This document shows positions 8,836 to 17,615 of a stretch of DNA of 64,000 nt, in pieces. Positions within the stretch are counted from its first letter, which is position 1. Every line of letters starts with the position of its first letter. A program made the position numbers and the translations under genes. This stretch comes from Pseudomonas fluorescens (GTDB lineage Bacteria; Pseudomonadota; Gammaproteobacteria; Pseudomonadales; Pseudomonadaceae): contig NZ_CABVHU010000016.1 in NCBI RefSeq assembly GCF_902497855.1, positions 62,001 to 126,000 on the forward strand. The letters run 5' to 3'. The notes under the pieces are model-generated. The model did not search any database. It saw only the letters and a list, made by a program, of their open reading frames with translations, and was not told the DNA's origin.

Positions 8836-10632
8836 ATGCCCGAGTACAAAGCTCCCCTGCGCGACATGCGCTTTCTGATCGACCATGTCTTCGACTTTCA
8901 CCGCCACTACGCCGCGCTGGGCGCCGCCGATGCCAGCCCGGACATGATCAATGCGATCCTCGAAGAGGGCGCAAGATTCTGTGAGAACGTGCTCGCACCG
9001 CTCAATCGCAGTGGTGACGAAGAAGGCTGCCGTTTCGACAACGGCGTGGTGACGACGCCTGCGGGGTTCAAGCAGGCATTCGCTCAGTATGTTGAAGGCG
9101 GGTGGCATGGCTTGGCGGCGGATCCGACTTACGGCGGCCAGGGCCTGCCCGGCTCCCTGGGCCTGGTCATCAGTGAAATGGTCGGCTCCAGCAACACGTC
9201 CTGGGGCATGTACCCTGGCCTGACCCACGGCGCGATGTCGGCGATCCACGCGCACGGTACGCAAGCGCAAAAGCACACCTACCTGAGCAAGCTCACCGCC
9301 GGCCAATGGACCGGCACCATGTGCCTGACCGAGGCCCATTGCGGTACTGACCTGGGCATCATCAAGACCCGCGCCGTGCCTGCGGCCGATGGCAGTTATG
9401 CGATCTCCGGCAGCAAGATTTTCATCTCCGCCGGCGAGCACGACATGAGCGATAACATCATTCACCTGGTGCTGGCGAAGCTGCCGGAGGCGCCCGCGGG
9501 GACCAAGGGCATTTCGCTGTTCATCGTGCCCAAGTTCCTGCCCGATGCACTAGGCGAGGCGGGCGAGCGCAACGGGGTGTCCTGCGGTTCGATCGAACAC
9601 AAAATGGGGATCAAGGCCTCGGCCACCTGCGTGCTGAACTTCGACGGGGCCAAGGGCTTTTTGATCGGTGAGCCGAACAAGGGCCTGAACTGCATGTTCA
9701 CCATGATGAACCATGCGCGCCTTGGCACCGGGATGCAGGGTCTGTGCCTGGGGGAGGCCAGCTTCCAGGGGGCCATCCAATACGCCAATGACCGTTTGCA
9801 GATGCGCTCGCTGACCGGCCCGAAAGCACCGGAAAAAGTCGCCGACCCGATCATCGTTCATCCCGATGTGCGCCGCATGTTGCTGACCATGAAAGCCTTC
9901 AACGAAGGCAATCGGGCGCTGACCTACTTCACCGCGCAATGGCTGGATACCGCGCACATGAGCCCGGACGCTGGCGCACGGCAAGAGGCCGAAGACGTGT
10001 TGGCGTTCCTGACGCCGATCTGCAAAGCCTTCATGACCGACACTGGCCTGGAGGTGACCAACCACGGCATGCAGGTATTCGGTGGTCACGGTTTCATTCG
10101 TGAATGGGGTATGGAGCAGTTGGTCCGCGACTGCCGGATCGCGCCTATTTACGAGGGCACCAACGGGATTCAGGCGCTAGACCTGCTCGGACGAAAAGTG
10201 CTCGGTAGCCAGGGCAAGCTGCTGCGTGGTTTCACCAGAATCGTCCACAAGTTCTGCGCCGCCAACGCCGGGCATCCGCAGCTCGCCAGCTATGTGGCGC
10301 AGCTCAACGAGTTGAATCAGCAATGGGGCGAATTGACCACCAAGGTCGGCATGGCGGCGATGAAAAATCCGGATGAAATCGGCGCCGCGTCGGTGGATTA
10401 TCTGATGTACAGCGGTTACATCATCCTTGGTTATCTGTGGCTGCGTATGGCGCTGGTGGCTCAGGCGCAGCTCGAAGAGGGCTGTGCAGACGCTGATTAC
10501 TGTCAGGGCAAACTGGCGACCAGCGAGTTTTACTTCAAGCGATTGTTGCCACGCACCGCTGCTCACCGGGCCGCCATTGAGGCGGGTAGCGATTGCCTGA
10601 TGAAGCTGCCGGCGGAATTATTCGCGCTTTAA
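8836..10632 (+). CDS. Acyl-CoA dehydrogenase, second paralogue
   Basis: This 598 aa protein is closely similar along its length to the upstream dehydrogenase: same MPEYKAPLRDMRF opening, LTEAHCGTDLG loop and catalytic Glu440 in YEGTNGIQALD. It should oxidise acyl-CoA with FAD and pass electrons to ETF. Start at 8836 matches the start of the neighbouring paralogues; the frame is open upstream to 8779 without similarity. No PsrA dyad is seen in its 265-base upstream gap, so its control differs from the first copy. Substrate chain length unknown. Confidence 0.88.
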   Translation: MPEYKAPLRDMRFLIDHVFDFHRHYAALGAADASPDMINAILEEGARFCENVLAPLNRSGDEEGCRFDNGVVTTPAGFKQAFAQYVEGGWHGLAADPTYGGQGLPGSLGLVISEMVGSSNTSWGMYPGLTHGAMSAIHAHGTQAQKHTYLSKLTAGQWTGTMCLTEAHCGTDLGIIKTRAVPAADGSYAISGSKIFISAGEHDMSDNIIHLVLAKLPEAPAGTKGISLFIVPKFLPDALGEAGERNGVSCGSIEHKMGIKASATCVLNFDGAKGFLIGEPNKGLNCMFTMMNHARLGTGMQGLCLGEASFQGAIQYANDRLQMRSLTGPKAPEKVADPIIVHPDVRRMLLTMKAFNEGNRALTYFTAQWLDTAHMSPDAGARQEAEDVLAFLTPICKAFMTDTGLEVTNHGMQVFGGHGFIREWGMEQLVRDCRIAPIYEGTNGIQALDLLGRKVLGSQGKLLRGFTRIVHKFCAANAGHPQLASYVAQLNELNQQWGELTTKVGMAAMKNPDEIGAASVDYLMYSGYIILGYLWLRMALVAQAQLEEGCADADYCQGKLATSEFYFKRLLPRTAAHRAAIEAGSDCLMKLPAELFAL

Positions 10633-10633
10633 A

Positions 10634-10748
10634 TGTAGGCGCGAGCTTGCTCCGGACGTCGTTCCGACAATGGACTCAAGAGCGCCGCGGTTATCCAGTA
10701 ATCACGCGTTATCGTTAACGACCATCGCGAGCAAGCTTGCTCCTACAG
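10634..10748. repeat. REP doublet (REPIN-like)
   Basis: Opposed REP-like units GGCGCGAGCTTGCTCC (10638-10653) and GCGAGCAAGCTTGCTCC (10727-10743) between the second and third acyl-CoA dehydrogenase genes. Confidence 0.65.
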
Positions 10749-10828
10749 CGGGCTGTTTTCATCTGTGGATATTCGGTGACCAAAAATAACAAAATAGTCA
10801 CTGACTGACCCTATGTGTCGTAAAAGTT

Positions 10829-10851
10829 GTTGAGGTACACTCGGCCTCAAC
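10829..10851. promoter_or_regulatory. Inverted repeat, candidate operator of third acyl-CoA dehydrogenase
   Basis: Perfect arms GTTGAGG (10829-10835) and CCTCAAC (10845-10851) separated by nine bases, 50 bases upstream of the third dehydrogenase start. The factor is unknown; it does not fit the PsrA motif. Confidence 0.4.
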
Positions 10852-10900
10852 GAAAGCAACATCCCTACGACTCACCTGTTTAGATCTTGCGAGGTTTGCC

Positions 10901-12679
10901 ATGGCTGACTACAAAGCGCCCCTGCGCGATATGCGCTTCGTCCTCAATGAAGTATTCGAGGTCGCCAGACTCTGGGCCGAACTGCCGGCGCTGGCCGAGA
11001 CCGTGGATGCCGAAACCGTCGAAGCCATCCTCGAAGAAGCCGGCAAGGTCACCAGCAAAAGCATCGCGCCGCTGAGCCGTGCGGCAGACGAAGAGGGCTG
11101 CCACTGGGCGGACGGTGCCGTCACCACCCCGGCCGGTTTCCTGCAGGCGTACCAGACTTACGCGCAAGGCGGTTGGGTCGGAGTTGGTGGCGATCCCGCC
11201 TACGGTGGCATGGGCATGCCCAAGGCGGTCTCGGCCCAGGTCGAGGAAATGGTCAACTCCGCCAGCCTGTCGTTCGGTCTGTACCCGATGCTGACGGCCG
11301 GCGCTTGCCTGTCGATCAACGCCCACGCCAGTGACGAACTGAAAGCCGCCTACCTGCCGAACATGTACGCCGGGGTCTGGGCCGGTTCCATGTGCCTGAC
11401 CGAACCGCACGCCGGGACCGACCTGGGGATCATCCGCACCAAGGCCGAGCCCCAGGCCGACGGTTCCTACAAGGTCAGCGGCACCAAGATCTTCATCACC
11501 GGCGGCGAGCACGACCTGACCGAGAACATCATCCACCTGGTGCTGGCCAAGCTGCCGGACGCACCGGCGGGTCCGAAAGGCATTTCGCTGTTCCTGGTGC
11601 CGAAATTCATGGTCAATGCCGATGGCAGCCTGGGCGCGCGCAACCCGGCCAACTGTGGTTCGATCGAACACAAGATGGGCATCCAGGGTTCCTCGACCTG
11701 TGTGATGAACTTCGACGAAGCCGTGGGTTACCTGGTCGGCGAGCCAAACAAGGGCCTGGCGGCGATGTTCACCATGATGAACTACGAACGCCTGGGCGTC
11801 GGCATCCAGGGCCTGGCCAGCGGCGAGCGCTCCTACCAGAACGCCGTGGAATACGCTCGCGATCGCCTGCAAAGCCGTTCGCCGAGCGGCGCGCAGAACC
11901 AGGACAAGGTCGCCGACCCGATCATCGTCCACCCGGACGTGCGGCGCATGCTGCTGACCATGAAAGCCTCGAACGAAGGCGGTCGAGCCTTCTCGACCTA
12001 CGTGGCGATGCAACTGGACACGGCCAAGTTCAGCGAAGACCCCACCACCCGCAAACGCGCCGAAGACCTGGTGGCCTTGCTGACCCCGGTGGCCAAGGCC
12101 TTCCTCACCGACCTCGGCCTGGAAACCACGGTCCACGGCCAGCAGGTGTTCGGCGGCCACGGCTACATCCGCGAATGGGGCCAGGAGCAACTGGTGCGTG
12201 ACGTGCGCATCACCCAGATCTACGAAGGCACCAACGGCATTCAGGCGCTGGACCTGGTCGGCCGCAAGATCGTCGGCACGGGCGGGGCGTTCTACACCCT
12301 GTTCGCCGACGAAATCCGCCATTTCACCGCGACCGCCGACGCTAACCTCGCCGAGTTCACCCAGCCGCTGAACGACGCGGTGACCACCCTCGACGGACTG
12401 ACCGCATGGCTGCTGGACCGGGCGAAAAACAACCCGAACGAAATCGGCGCCGCCTCGGTCGAGTACCTGCAAACCTTCGGCTACGTGGCTTATGCCTACA
12501 TGTGGGCACTGATGGCCAAGGCGGCCCTGGGCAAAGAAGAAAAGGACGATTTCTACGCCAGCAAGCTGGGCACGGCGCGGTTCTATTTCGCCCGGCTGCT
12601 GCCGCGTATTCATTCGTTGAGCGCGTCGGTCAGGGCCGGTAGCGAATCGCTGTTTTTGCTGGATGCGGCCCAGTTCTGA
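10901..12679 (+). CDS. fadE2: Acyl-CoA dehydrogenase (FadE2-like), third paralogue
   Basis: The 592 aa flavoenzyme has the same layout as the two upstream copies, with catalytic Glu442 in YEGTNGIQALDLVG and the loop LTEPHAGTDLG (Ala replaces the Cys of copies one and two). It is the most diverged of the three: its substrate-pocket region has YPMLTAGA where the others have YPGLTHGA or YPGLSHGA. This suggests a different acyl-chain preference. The position corresponds to P. aeruginosa PA0508. The symbol is assigned by synteny and memory, not by alignment. Confidence 0.85.
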   Translation: MADYKAPLRDMRFVLNEVFEVARLWAELPALAETVDAETVEAILEEAGKVTSKSIAPLSRAADEEGCHWADGAVTTPAGFLQAYQTYAQGGWVGVGGDPAYGGMGMPKAVSAQVEEMVNSASLSFGLYPMLTAGACLSINAHASDELKAAYLPNMYAGVWAGSMCLTEPHAGTDLGIIRTKAEPQADGSYKVSGTKIFITGGEHDLTENIIHLVLAKLPDAPAGPKGISLFLVPKFMVNADGSLGARNPANCGSIEHKMGIQGSSTCVMNFDEAVGYLVGEPNKGLAAMFTMMNYERLGVGIQGLASGERSYQNAVEYARDRLQSRSPSGAQNQDKVADPIIVHPDVRRMLLTMKASNEGGRAFSTYVAMQLDTAKFSEDPTTRKRAEDLVALLTPVAKAFLTDLGLETTVHGQQVFGGHGYIREWGQEQLVRDVRITQIYEGTNGIQALDLVGRKIVGTGGAFYTLFADEIRHFTATADANLAEFTQPLNDAVTTLDGLTAWLLDRAKNNPNEIGAASVEYLQTFGYVAYAYMWALMAKAALGKEEKDDFYASKLGTARFYFARLLPRIHSLSASVRAGSESLFLLDAAQF

Positions 12680-12862
12680 CAATGTAACGCCATGTAAGCA
12701 ATCTCTTACAATGCGTGATGCTGTTTTCCCATAGTCGAAGATTGGATCCACAGCTAATCTACTGCTTATGGACGTCGCGCAGGAAGCGCAAAGCAACAAC
12801 AAGGACACGTAGGATTCTGCCAGGACGGCGGAATGAAATGGATGTCAGGGAAACAGTCTGCA

Positions 12863-12888
12863 AAGCCCCGCTTCGGCGGGGTTTTCTT
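12863..12888. terminator. Bidirectional terminator between acyl-CoA dehydrogenase and lysR
   Basis: Stem AGCCCCGC / GCGGGGTT around a TTCG tetraloop, T-rich on the plus side; it lies between two convergent genes. The preceding 12680-12862 stretch shows no gene. Confidence 0.75.
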
Positions 12889-12906
12889 TGCTTCAAAGAA
12901 AAGTGT

Positions 12907-13836
12907 TCAGCTCAGCCCGTCGAGGGTGGTCGAGCTGTTCGAGCGATCATCCGGGCCGTTCATCACTTCTTCCAGCAAGGTTCGCAACAACGCCAGCGAG
13001 GCTTGTTGCCGCTGCACATCCCGACACACCAATCCGACTTTCAGCGGCACCCGCGGCTCGGTCAGGGGTTTCCACAGCAAGCCGGTGTTGCCAAGTGCCT
13101 TCTGCGAGCGTCCGGGAAGAACCGTCGCCAGTCGGGTGTGGGGCAGGCTGTCGAGAATCCCCGCCATGTTGTTCAGTTCGGCCTGCACCTGCGGACGTCG
13201 CCCCAGGCTGGCCAGTTGCGTCTGCCAGATTTGTCGCACCTGGAACTCTTCACCCAGCAGCAACATCGGCAACTCGGCGGCCTGACTCATGGACACTTTC
13301 TTGAATTCGCGCAATGGATGATCCGCCGGGATGACCAGGGTCAGTTCGTCTTCGTAGAGCATCACACCGTGCAGGCCTGGCTGACGGGGCGGCAAGTAGC
13401 TGATGCCGATATCCAGCGAACCGTTGAGCAGCCGCCGCTCGATCTCCAGCCCCGTCAGTTCATAGATCTGCACCACCAGATGCGGCTGCGCCTTGCGCAC
13501 GCGTTCGAGCATCTGTGGCACCAGGCTGGTGTGAACCGTTTGCAACACGCCAATGGCCAGGGTCCGTAGCGCTTGTCCCTTGAAGTTACCCAAGGCTTCG
13601 CGCGCCCGTTGCAGGCCATCAAGCAACGGCAGCGCGTGGTTGTACAACGTGTGGGCGGCCAGGGTTGGCAGCAGGCGTTTGCTGCTGCGTTCGAACAGGC
13701 TCACATCGAGGTTCTGTTCGAGGTGGCGAATCTGTTGGGACAGCGCCGGCTGGGAGATTGATAGGCGCTCGGCGGCCCGGCCCACATGACCCTCTTCATA
13801 GACCGCGACGAAATAACGCAGTTGCTTGAAATCCAT
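12907..13836 (-). CDS. LysR-type transcriptional regulator
   Basis: The 309 aa protein has an N-terminal LysR helix-turn-helix (residues 1-60, RAAERLSISQPALSQQIRHL) and a C-terminal co-inducer domain similar to the CynR/CbbR group. It is transcribed away from the class III aminotransferase gene, the usual arrangement for a LysR gene and its target. A perfect palindrome of ATA-N9-TAT type overlaps its start codon, suggesting autoregulation. The effector is unknown. From memory, a related LysR-aminotransferase pair is listed with the extended pqq cluster of P. fluorescens B16 (unverified). Confidence 0.88.
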   Translation of the reverse strand: MDFKQLRYFVAVYEEGHVGRAAERLSISQPALSQQIRHLEQNLDVSLFERSSKRLLPTLAAHTLYNHALPLLDGLQRAREALGNFKGQALRTLAIGVLQTVHTSLVPQMLERVRKAQPHLVVQIYELTGLEIERRLLNGSLDIGISYLPPRQPGLHGVMLYEDELTLVIPADHPLREFKKVSMSQAAELPMLLLGEEFQVRQIWQTQLASLGRRPQVQAELNNMAGILDSLPHTRLATVLPGRSQKALGNTGLLWKPLTEPRVPLKVGLVCRDVQRQQASLALLRTLLEEVMNGPDDRSNSSTTLDGLS

Positions 13837-13849
13837 AAGTAATACTTAT
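13835..13849. promoter_or_regulatory. Perfect palindrome, candidate LysR-box
   Basis: ATAAGTAATACTTAT is a 15-base perfect dyad around a central A, matching the LysR-type form ATA-N9-TAT (a T-N11-A core). It overlaps the lysR start codon and lies 156 bases from the divergent aminotransferase gene. Confidence 0.6.
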
Positions 13850-14005
13850 CGAAAATGCTGTGAAATCGAAATGGTTCAACGCCTTGTCTGAGCCTAGTCT
13901 AACCGCATTCACAAGGCTTACAGGGCCATAGAGCGCGATGAATACCGTTTATATTGATGGTGTTTACATAGGTAAGGCAAAAAACCTCACACGAGGTTTG
14001 AGCAG

Positions 14006-15289
14006 ATGAATTTGTTCAACTTGCGGCGCAACCCACCGAGTCTCGAAGACCTGGCCGTTGACGACCACCTGTCGTCCAAGGGCGACAACCTTTCCAGCGA
14101 GTGCCTGATGCCCAGTGTCGAGCGGCCGAAACAGGTTTTTGTGCGCGGCCAGGGCTCCTGGTTGTGGGACAGCGACGATCGCGCGTACCTGGATTTCTCA
14201 CAGGGTGTGGGCGCCAATAGCCTCGGGCACAGCCCTTCGGCACTGGTCAATGCCCTCGCGTCGCAAGCCCAGTCGCTGATCAACCCCGGTTTCGGTCTGC
14301 ATAACCGCGGGATGCTCAACCTCGCCCAGCGATTGTGTGCCAGTACCGGCAGTGATCAGGCGTACCTGCTCAACAGTGGCAGTGAAGCCTGCGAAGCGGC
14401 GATCAAACTGGCACGCAAGTGGGGGCAGCGGCATCGCGGTGGTGCCTCGCGAATCATCGTTGCCAATAACGGTTGCCACGGGCGTAGTCTCGCGACGATA
14501 TCGGCGTCGGACAGTTCCAGCTTGATCAATCGATTCGAGCCGCAACTGCCAGGCTTCAGCCACGTTCCGTTCAATGATCTTGCGGCGCTGCATGCGGCCG
14601 TGGATGCCCGGACCGTGGCAATCATGCTCGAGCCGATCCAGAGCGAAGCCGGGGTGATGCCGGCCACCGAGCATTACCTCAAGGGGGTCGAACGGCTGTG
14701 CCGTGAACTGGGCATCCTGCTGATCCTTGACGAAGTGCAAACCGGGGTCGGTCGCTGTGGCACGCTGCTCGCCGAACAGTCCTACGGAGTGCGGGCCGAT
14801 ATCGTCGTGCTCGGCAAAGGCCTGGGCGGGGGCGTGCCATTGGCGGCGTTGCTGGCGCGGGGCAAGGCTTGCTGTTTCGATATCGGCGAGCTGATGGGGA
14901 CTCACCATGGCAATGCCCTGATGACGGCTGCCGGTCTTGCCGTGCTCGACAGTGTGCAGGACAAGGCTTTTCTCGAGCATGTCCGGGAAAGCGGCCAGCA
15001 CCTGCGTGAAGGTCTGGCTCGATTGGCCCATCGCTACGGGCACGGCGAATTACGCGGGCAGGGGCTGCTTTGGGGGCTGACGTTGTCTGACGATTCGGCG
15101 GATGCCGTCGTCAAAGCTGCGCTGCACGAAGGCCTGCTGCTCAACGCCCCGCAACCCGATTGCCTGCGCTTTACCCCGGCCCTCACCGTCAGCAAGGCCA
15201 ATATCGACGAAATGCTCCTGCGCCTGGCGCGTGGCTTCTCCCGTGTGCGTACTGCGCAACTGCAATGCCGCAAAGGGATTGCCGTCTGA
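14006..15289 (+). CDS. Class III PLP-dependent aminotransferase (ArgD/AstC-like)
   Basis: The 427 aa aminotransferase has the PLP lysine at Lys271 (LGKGLGGGVP), the LLNSGSEACEAAIKLAR cofactor segment near 125 and LILDEVQTGVGR near 243. The family moves the terminal amino group of omega-amino acids such as acetylornithine to 2-oxoglutarate. It has an extra N-terminal stretch of about 35 residues compared with ArgD, so the true substrate may differ. It is likely controlled by the divergent LysR and ends at a strong terminator. Confidence 0.85.
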   Translation: MNLFNLRRNPPSLEDLAVDDHLSSKGDNLSSECLMPSVERPKQVFVRGQGSWLWDSDDRAYLDFSQGVGANSLGHSPSALVNALASQAQSLINPGFGLHNRGMLNLAQRLCASTGSDQAYLLNSGSEACEAAIKLARKWGQRHRGGASRIIVANNGCHGRSLATISASDSSSLINRFEPQLPGFSHVPFNDLAALHAAVDARTVAIMLEPIQSEAGVMPATEHYLKGVERLCRELGILLILDEVQTGVGRCGTLLAEQSYGVRADIVVLGKGLGGGVPLAALLARGKACCFDIGELMGTHHGNALMTAAGLAVLDSVQDKAFLEHVRESGQHLREGLARLAHRYGHGELRGQGLLWGLTLSDDSADAVVKAALHEGLLLNAPQPDCLRFTPALTVSKANIDEMLLRLARGFSRVRTAQLQCRKGIAV

Positions 15290-15339
15290 TCAGACCCGGT
15301 CCCGCACGAATTCCCGAACCGTCTCGCGGTATAACGCAT

Positions 15340-15378
15340 CGCCCCATGCCTGATTTTTTTGGCGTGGGGCGTTTTTTT
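15340..15378 (+). terminator. Rho-independent terminator of aminotransferase gene
   Basis: Eleven-base stem CGCCCCATGCC / GGCGTGGGGCG followed by seven T. Confidence 0.9.
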
Positions 15379-15492
15379 GTCGGCACAAATCGGGCTTTAA
15401 CGCTCGGACTGTGACGATACTGAACCCTGACGAACGGTATGGGTCGATTAGGTGTAGGCTCACACGAGCCAACCTCAACCAGGAGCTGCCCC

Positions 15493-15651
15493 ATGGACTT
15501 TATTCGAATCATCATCGCCATTCTGTTGCCGCCACTGGGTGTGTTCCTGCAGGTCGGTTTCGCTGGCGCGTTCTGGCTGAATATTCTGCTGACGTTGTGC
15601 GGTTATATTCCCGGGATCGTGCATGCGGTTTACATCATCGCCAAGCGCTGA
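15493..15651 (+). CDS. YqaE/Pmp3 family small membrane protein
   Basis: The 52 aa peptide consists of two hydrophobic helices (about 3-20 and 25-48) with LLPPLGVFLQVG and LCGYIPGIVHAVYII, the signature of the YqaE/Pmp3 family. These inner-membrane proteolipids are linked to salt and membrane-potential stress in other organisms. The start at 15493 has AGGAG ten bases upstream (15481-15485). The longer frame starting at 15439 is not supported by the family length. It lies between the aminotransferase terminator and a REP doublet. Confidence 0.88.
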   Translation: MDFIRIIIAILLPPLGVFLQVGFAGAFWLNILLTLCGYIPGIVHAVYIIAKR

Positions 15652-15673
15652 TATTTGCGGCGTCTTGTAGATC

Positions 15674-15760
15674 GCATTCGCGAGCAGGCTCGCTCCCACA
15701 GTTGACCGAGACTTCCCAGAGGAACTCGATTAGATGTGGGAGCGAGCCTGCTCGCGAAGG
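15674..15760. repeat. REP doublet (REPIN-like)
   Basis: Opposed units GCGAGCAGGCTCGCTCCCAC (15680-15699) and GTGGGAGCGAGCCTGCTCGC (15737-15756) are exact reverse complements. They separate the yqaE gene from the convergent peptidase gene. Confidence 0.8.
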
Positions 15761-15791
15761 GGGCGCCACGATTTTGATCGGAGCGCAGACT

Positions 15792-17615
15792 TCAGTCCGC
15801 CAGCGCCATCACCCGCCGATAAAACAACCACTCCTGCTCCAGCGCATGGGCCTGATTACCGGCCTTGCGGAAACCATGACGTTCGTCCGCGTAATAATGC
15901 GCTTCAACCAGAATGCCGTTTTTCTGCAGCGCCTCGACCATGTCGCGGGTCTGTTGCGGCACCACCACGGCATCCAGTTCACCCTGAAAGAAAATCACCG
16001 GGACACTGATGTTGCCCGCGTGCAGCAGCGGCGTTCGTGCGGCGTAACGTTCGGCATCCACGACCGGATCACCGATCAGCCAATCCAGATAGTCACCTTC
16101 GAACTTGTGGGTCGCATGGCCGAGAGCGACAGGGTCGCTGACGCCATACAGGCTGGCACCGGCGCGGAAGACCTTGTGGAAGGCCAGTGCGCAAAGGGTG
16201 GTGTAGCCGCCGGCGCTGCCACCGCGAATGAATGCCTGGTCACCGTCGATCAGCCCGCGCTCGGCGAGATAGCTGACGACCGCGCAAGCATCTTCGACAT
16301 CGACATCGCCCCAGCTCAAATGCAGCGCCTGGCGGTAAGCCCGACCGTAGCCGCTGCTGCCGCGGTAATTGAGGTCGGCCACGGCGAAGCCGCGTTGTGC
16401 CCAGTACTGGATGCGGGGGTCGAGCATCGGGTAGCAGGCCGAGGTCGGGCCGCCGTGGATGAACACCACGAGGGGCGGTTTCGCCTCCCCGCTCATCGCC
16501 GGGTAGAAGAAGCCATGGGCTTGGCCCGAGCCGCTCGGATAGCGCAGGGTTTGCGGCAGGCTGATCTGCGCGGCAGGCAATGGCGCGATACCGCCGGCCA
16601 GCACCTTGACCTGGCCGGTGCCGCGGTCGATGGCAATCACCGCCGCAGGGCTGACCGGCGAGGCGGCGATGCAGTAAATGAATTGCTCGTCCAGGGCGAG
16701 ATGGCGGAAGCGGCTGTAGTCGCCGGTGAAATCCTCACCGTTGTCGCCGCCAACGCCCAGCCGGCCAAAACCGCCTTCGGTCCAGCTTGCCAGATAGCGG
16801 CCTTCGCCCAATGGCAGCCAGGTGCATCCGCCCAGTTGCCACGGTGCCGGCCCATGGTCGGCGGCGGCGCTGGGCAGAGGGCTCAGATCATCGCCCGACT
16901 CCATCCAGGGCTGCCAATAGCCAGCGCGATCGGTCAGGCAAAACAGCCGGCCGCCGGCATCGAACCGAGGCTGTTGCAGCGACTCCTGAACGCCATCGCC
17001 GGCCACGCAACGCGGCTGCGCATAACCGCCATCGCCCTGGCGTTCGGCAACCATCAGGCGGGTCGCGGTCCATGGCTGCTCCGGGCGGCGCCATTCGATC
17101 CAGGCCAGGCGGCGAGCATCCGGGCTCAGGGTCGGTGCGGCGTAAAAATCCGCACCTTCGGCCAGCACATGTCGGGCCCCGTCCAGCAGGTCTATGGCGA
17201 CCAGACGATGGCGGTCACGGTTCTCTTCAACCGCTAGAACCCGCCCGTCGGCGAACTGCAGATCGCCGTAGCGGCACTCGTTTGAAGTCAGCGCCTCAGG
17301 CTCGCCTGTGAGCGACTGTCGATACAACTGCTGGTCGGCCTCGTTGACGAAAACGACGCCGTCGTCGGTCAGGCAAAACGCTCCACCGCCGTATTCGTAC
17401 ACTCGACTGCGCACACTGAAACCTGGCGGTGTCAGGCAATGGGCCTGGCCGTCGCGCCACTGCCAGATGCGGCAGGCGGCATCTTCGGGGCGGTACTCGT
17501 TCCAGAACAGGCCATGCCGACCGAGCTGCAATTCGGCAAAGTCGACACCGGCGGCGACGGCTCTGGCGGCGCTGAAGGGTTCAGCTTTTGGCGATGAGGC
17601 GTGAATTTCGTTCAT
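15792..17615 (-). CDS. S9 (prolyl oligopeptidase-like) peptidase of the PQQ cluster
   Basis: The 607 aa serine peptidase has an N-terminal beta-propeller and a C-terminal alpha/beta hydrolase. The nucleophile Ser467 lies in GGSAGG, the Asp in QGELDAVV and the His in ERHGFRK. Its start lies inside the end of pqqE (35-base overlap), so it belongs to the pqq transcript. Comparable genes at the end of pqq operons have been called pqqM or pqqH. A role in trimming the PqqA peptide or its crosslinked product is an inference; PqqF is the better supported protease. It lacks an obvious signal peptide, so it is probably cytosolic. Confidence 0.85.
   Translation of the reverse strand: MNEIHASSPKAEPFSAARAVAAGVDFAELQLGRHGLFWNEYRPEDAACRIWQWRDGQAHCLTPPGFSVRSRVYEYGGGAFCLTDDGVVFVNEADQQLYRQSLTGEPEALTSNECRYGDLQFADGRVLAVEENRDRHRLVAIDLLDGARHVLAEGADFYAAPTLSPDARRLAWIEWRRPEQPWTATRLMVAERQGDGGYAQPRCVAGDGVQESLQQPRFDAGGRLFCLTDRAGYWQPWMESGDDLSPLPSAAADHGPAPWQLGGCTWLPLGEGRYLASWTEGGFGRLGVGGDNGEDFTGDYSRFRHLALDEQFIYCIAASPVSPAAVIAIDRGTGQVKVLAGGIAPLPAAQISLPQTLRYPSGSGQAHGFFYPAMSGEAKPPLVVFIHGGPTSACYPMLDPRIQYWAQRGFAVADLNYRGSSGYGRAYRQALHLSWGDVDVEDACAVVSYLAERGLIDGDQAFIRGGSAGGYTTLCALAFHKVFRAGASLYGVSDPVALGHATHKFEGDYLDWLIGDPVVDAERYAARTPLLHAGNISVPVIFFQGELDAVVVPQQTRDMVEALQKNGILVEAHYYADERHGFRKAGNQAHALEQEWLFYRRVMALAD

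Noticed and set aside
10880..12808. 642-residue open frame antisense to the third acyl-CoA dehydrogenase
   Set aside because: Long antisense frames are expected opposite GC-rich Pseudomonas genes. Similar ones lie opposite the first dehydrogenase (6741-8498), bioB (1777-2994) and rmcA (32856-35486). None resembles a protein family.
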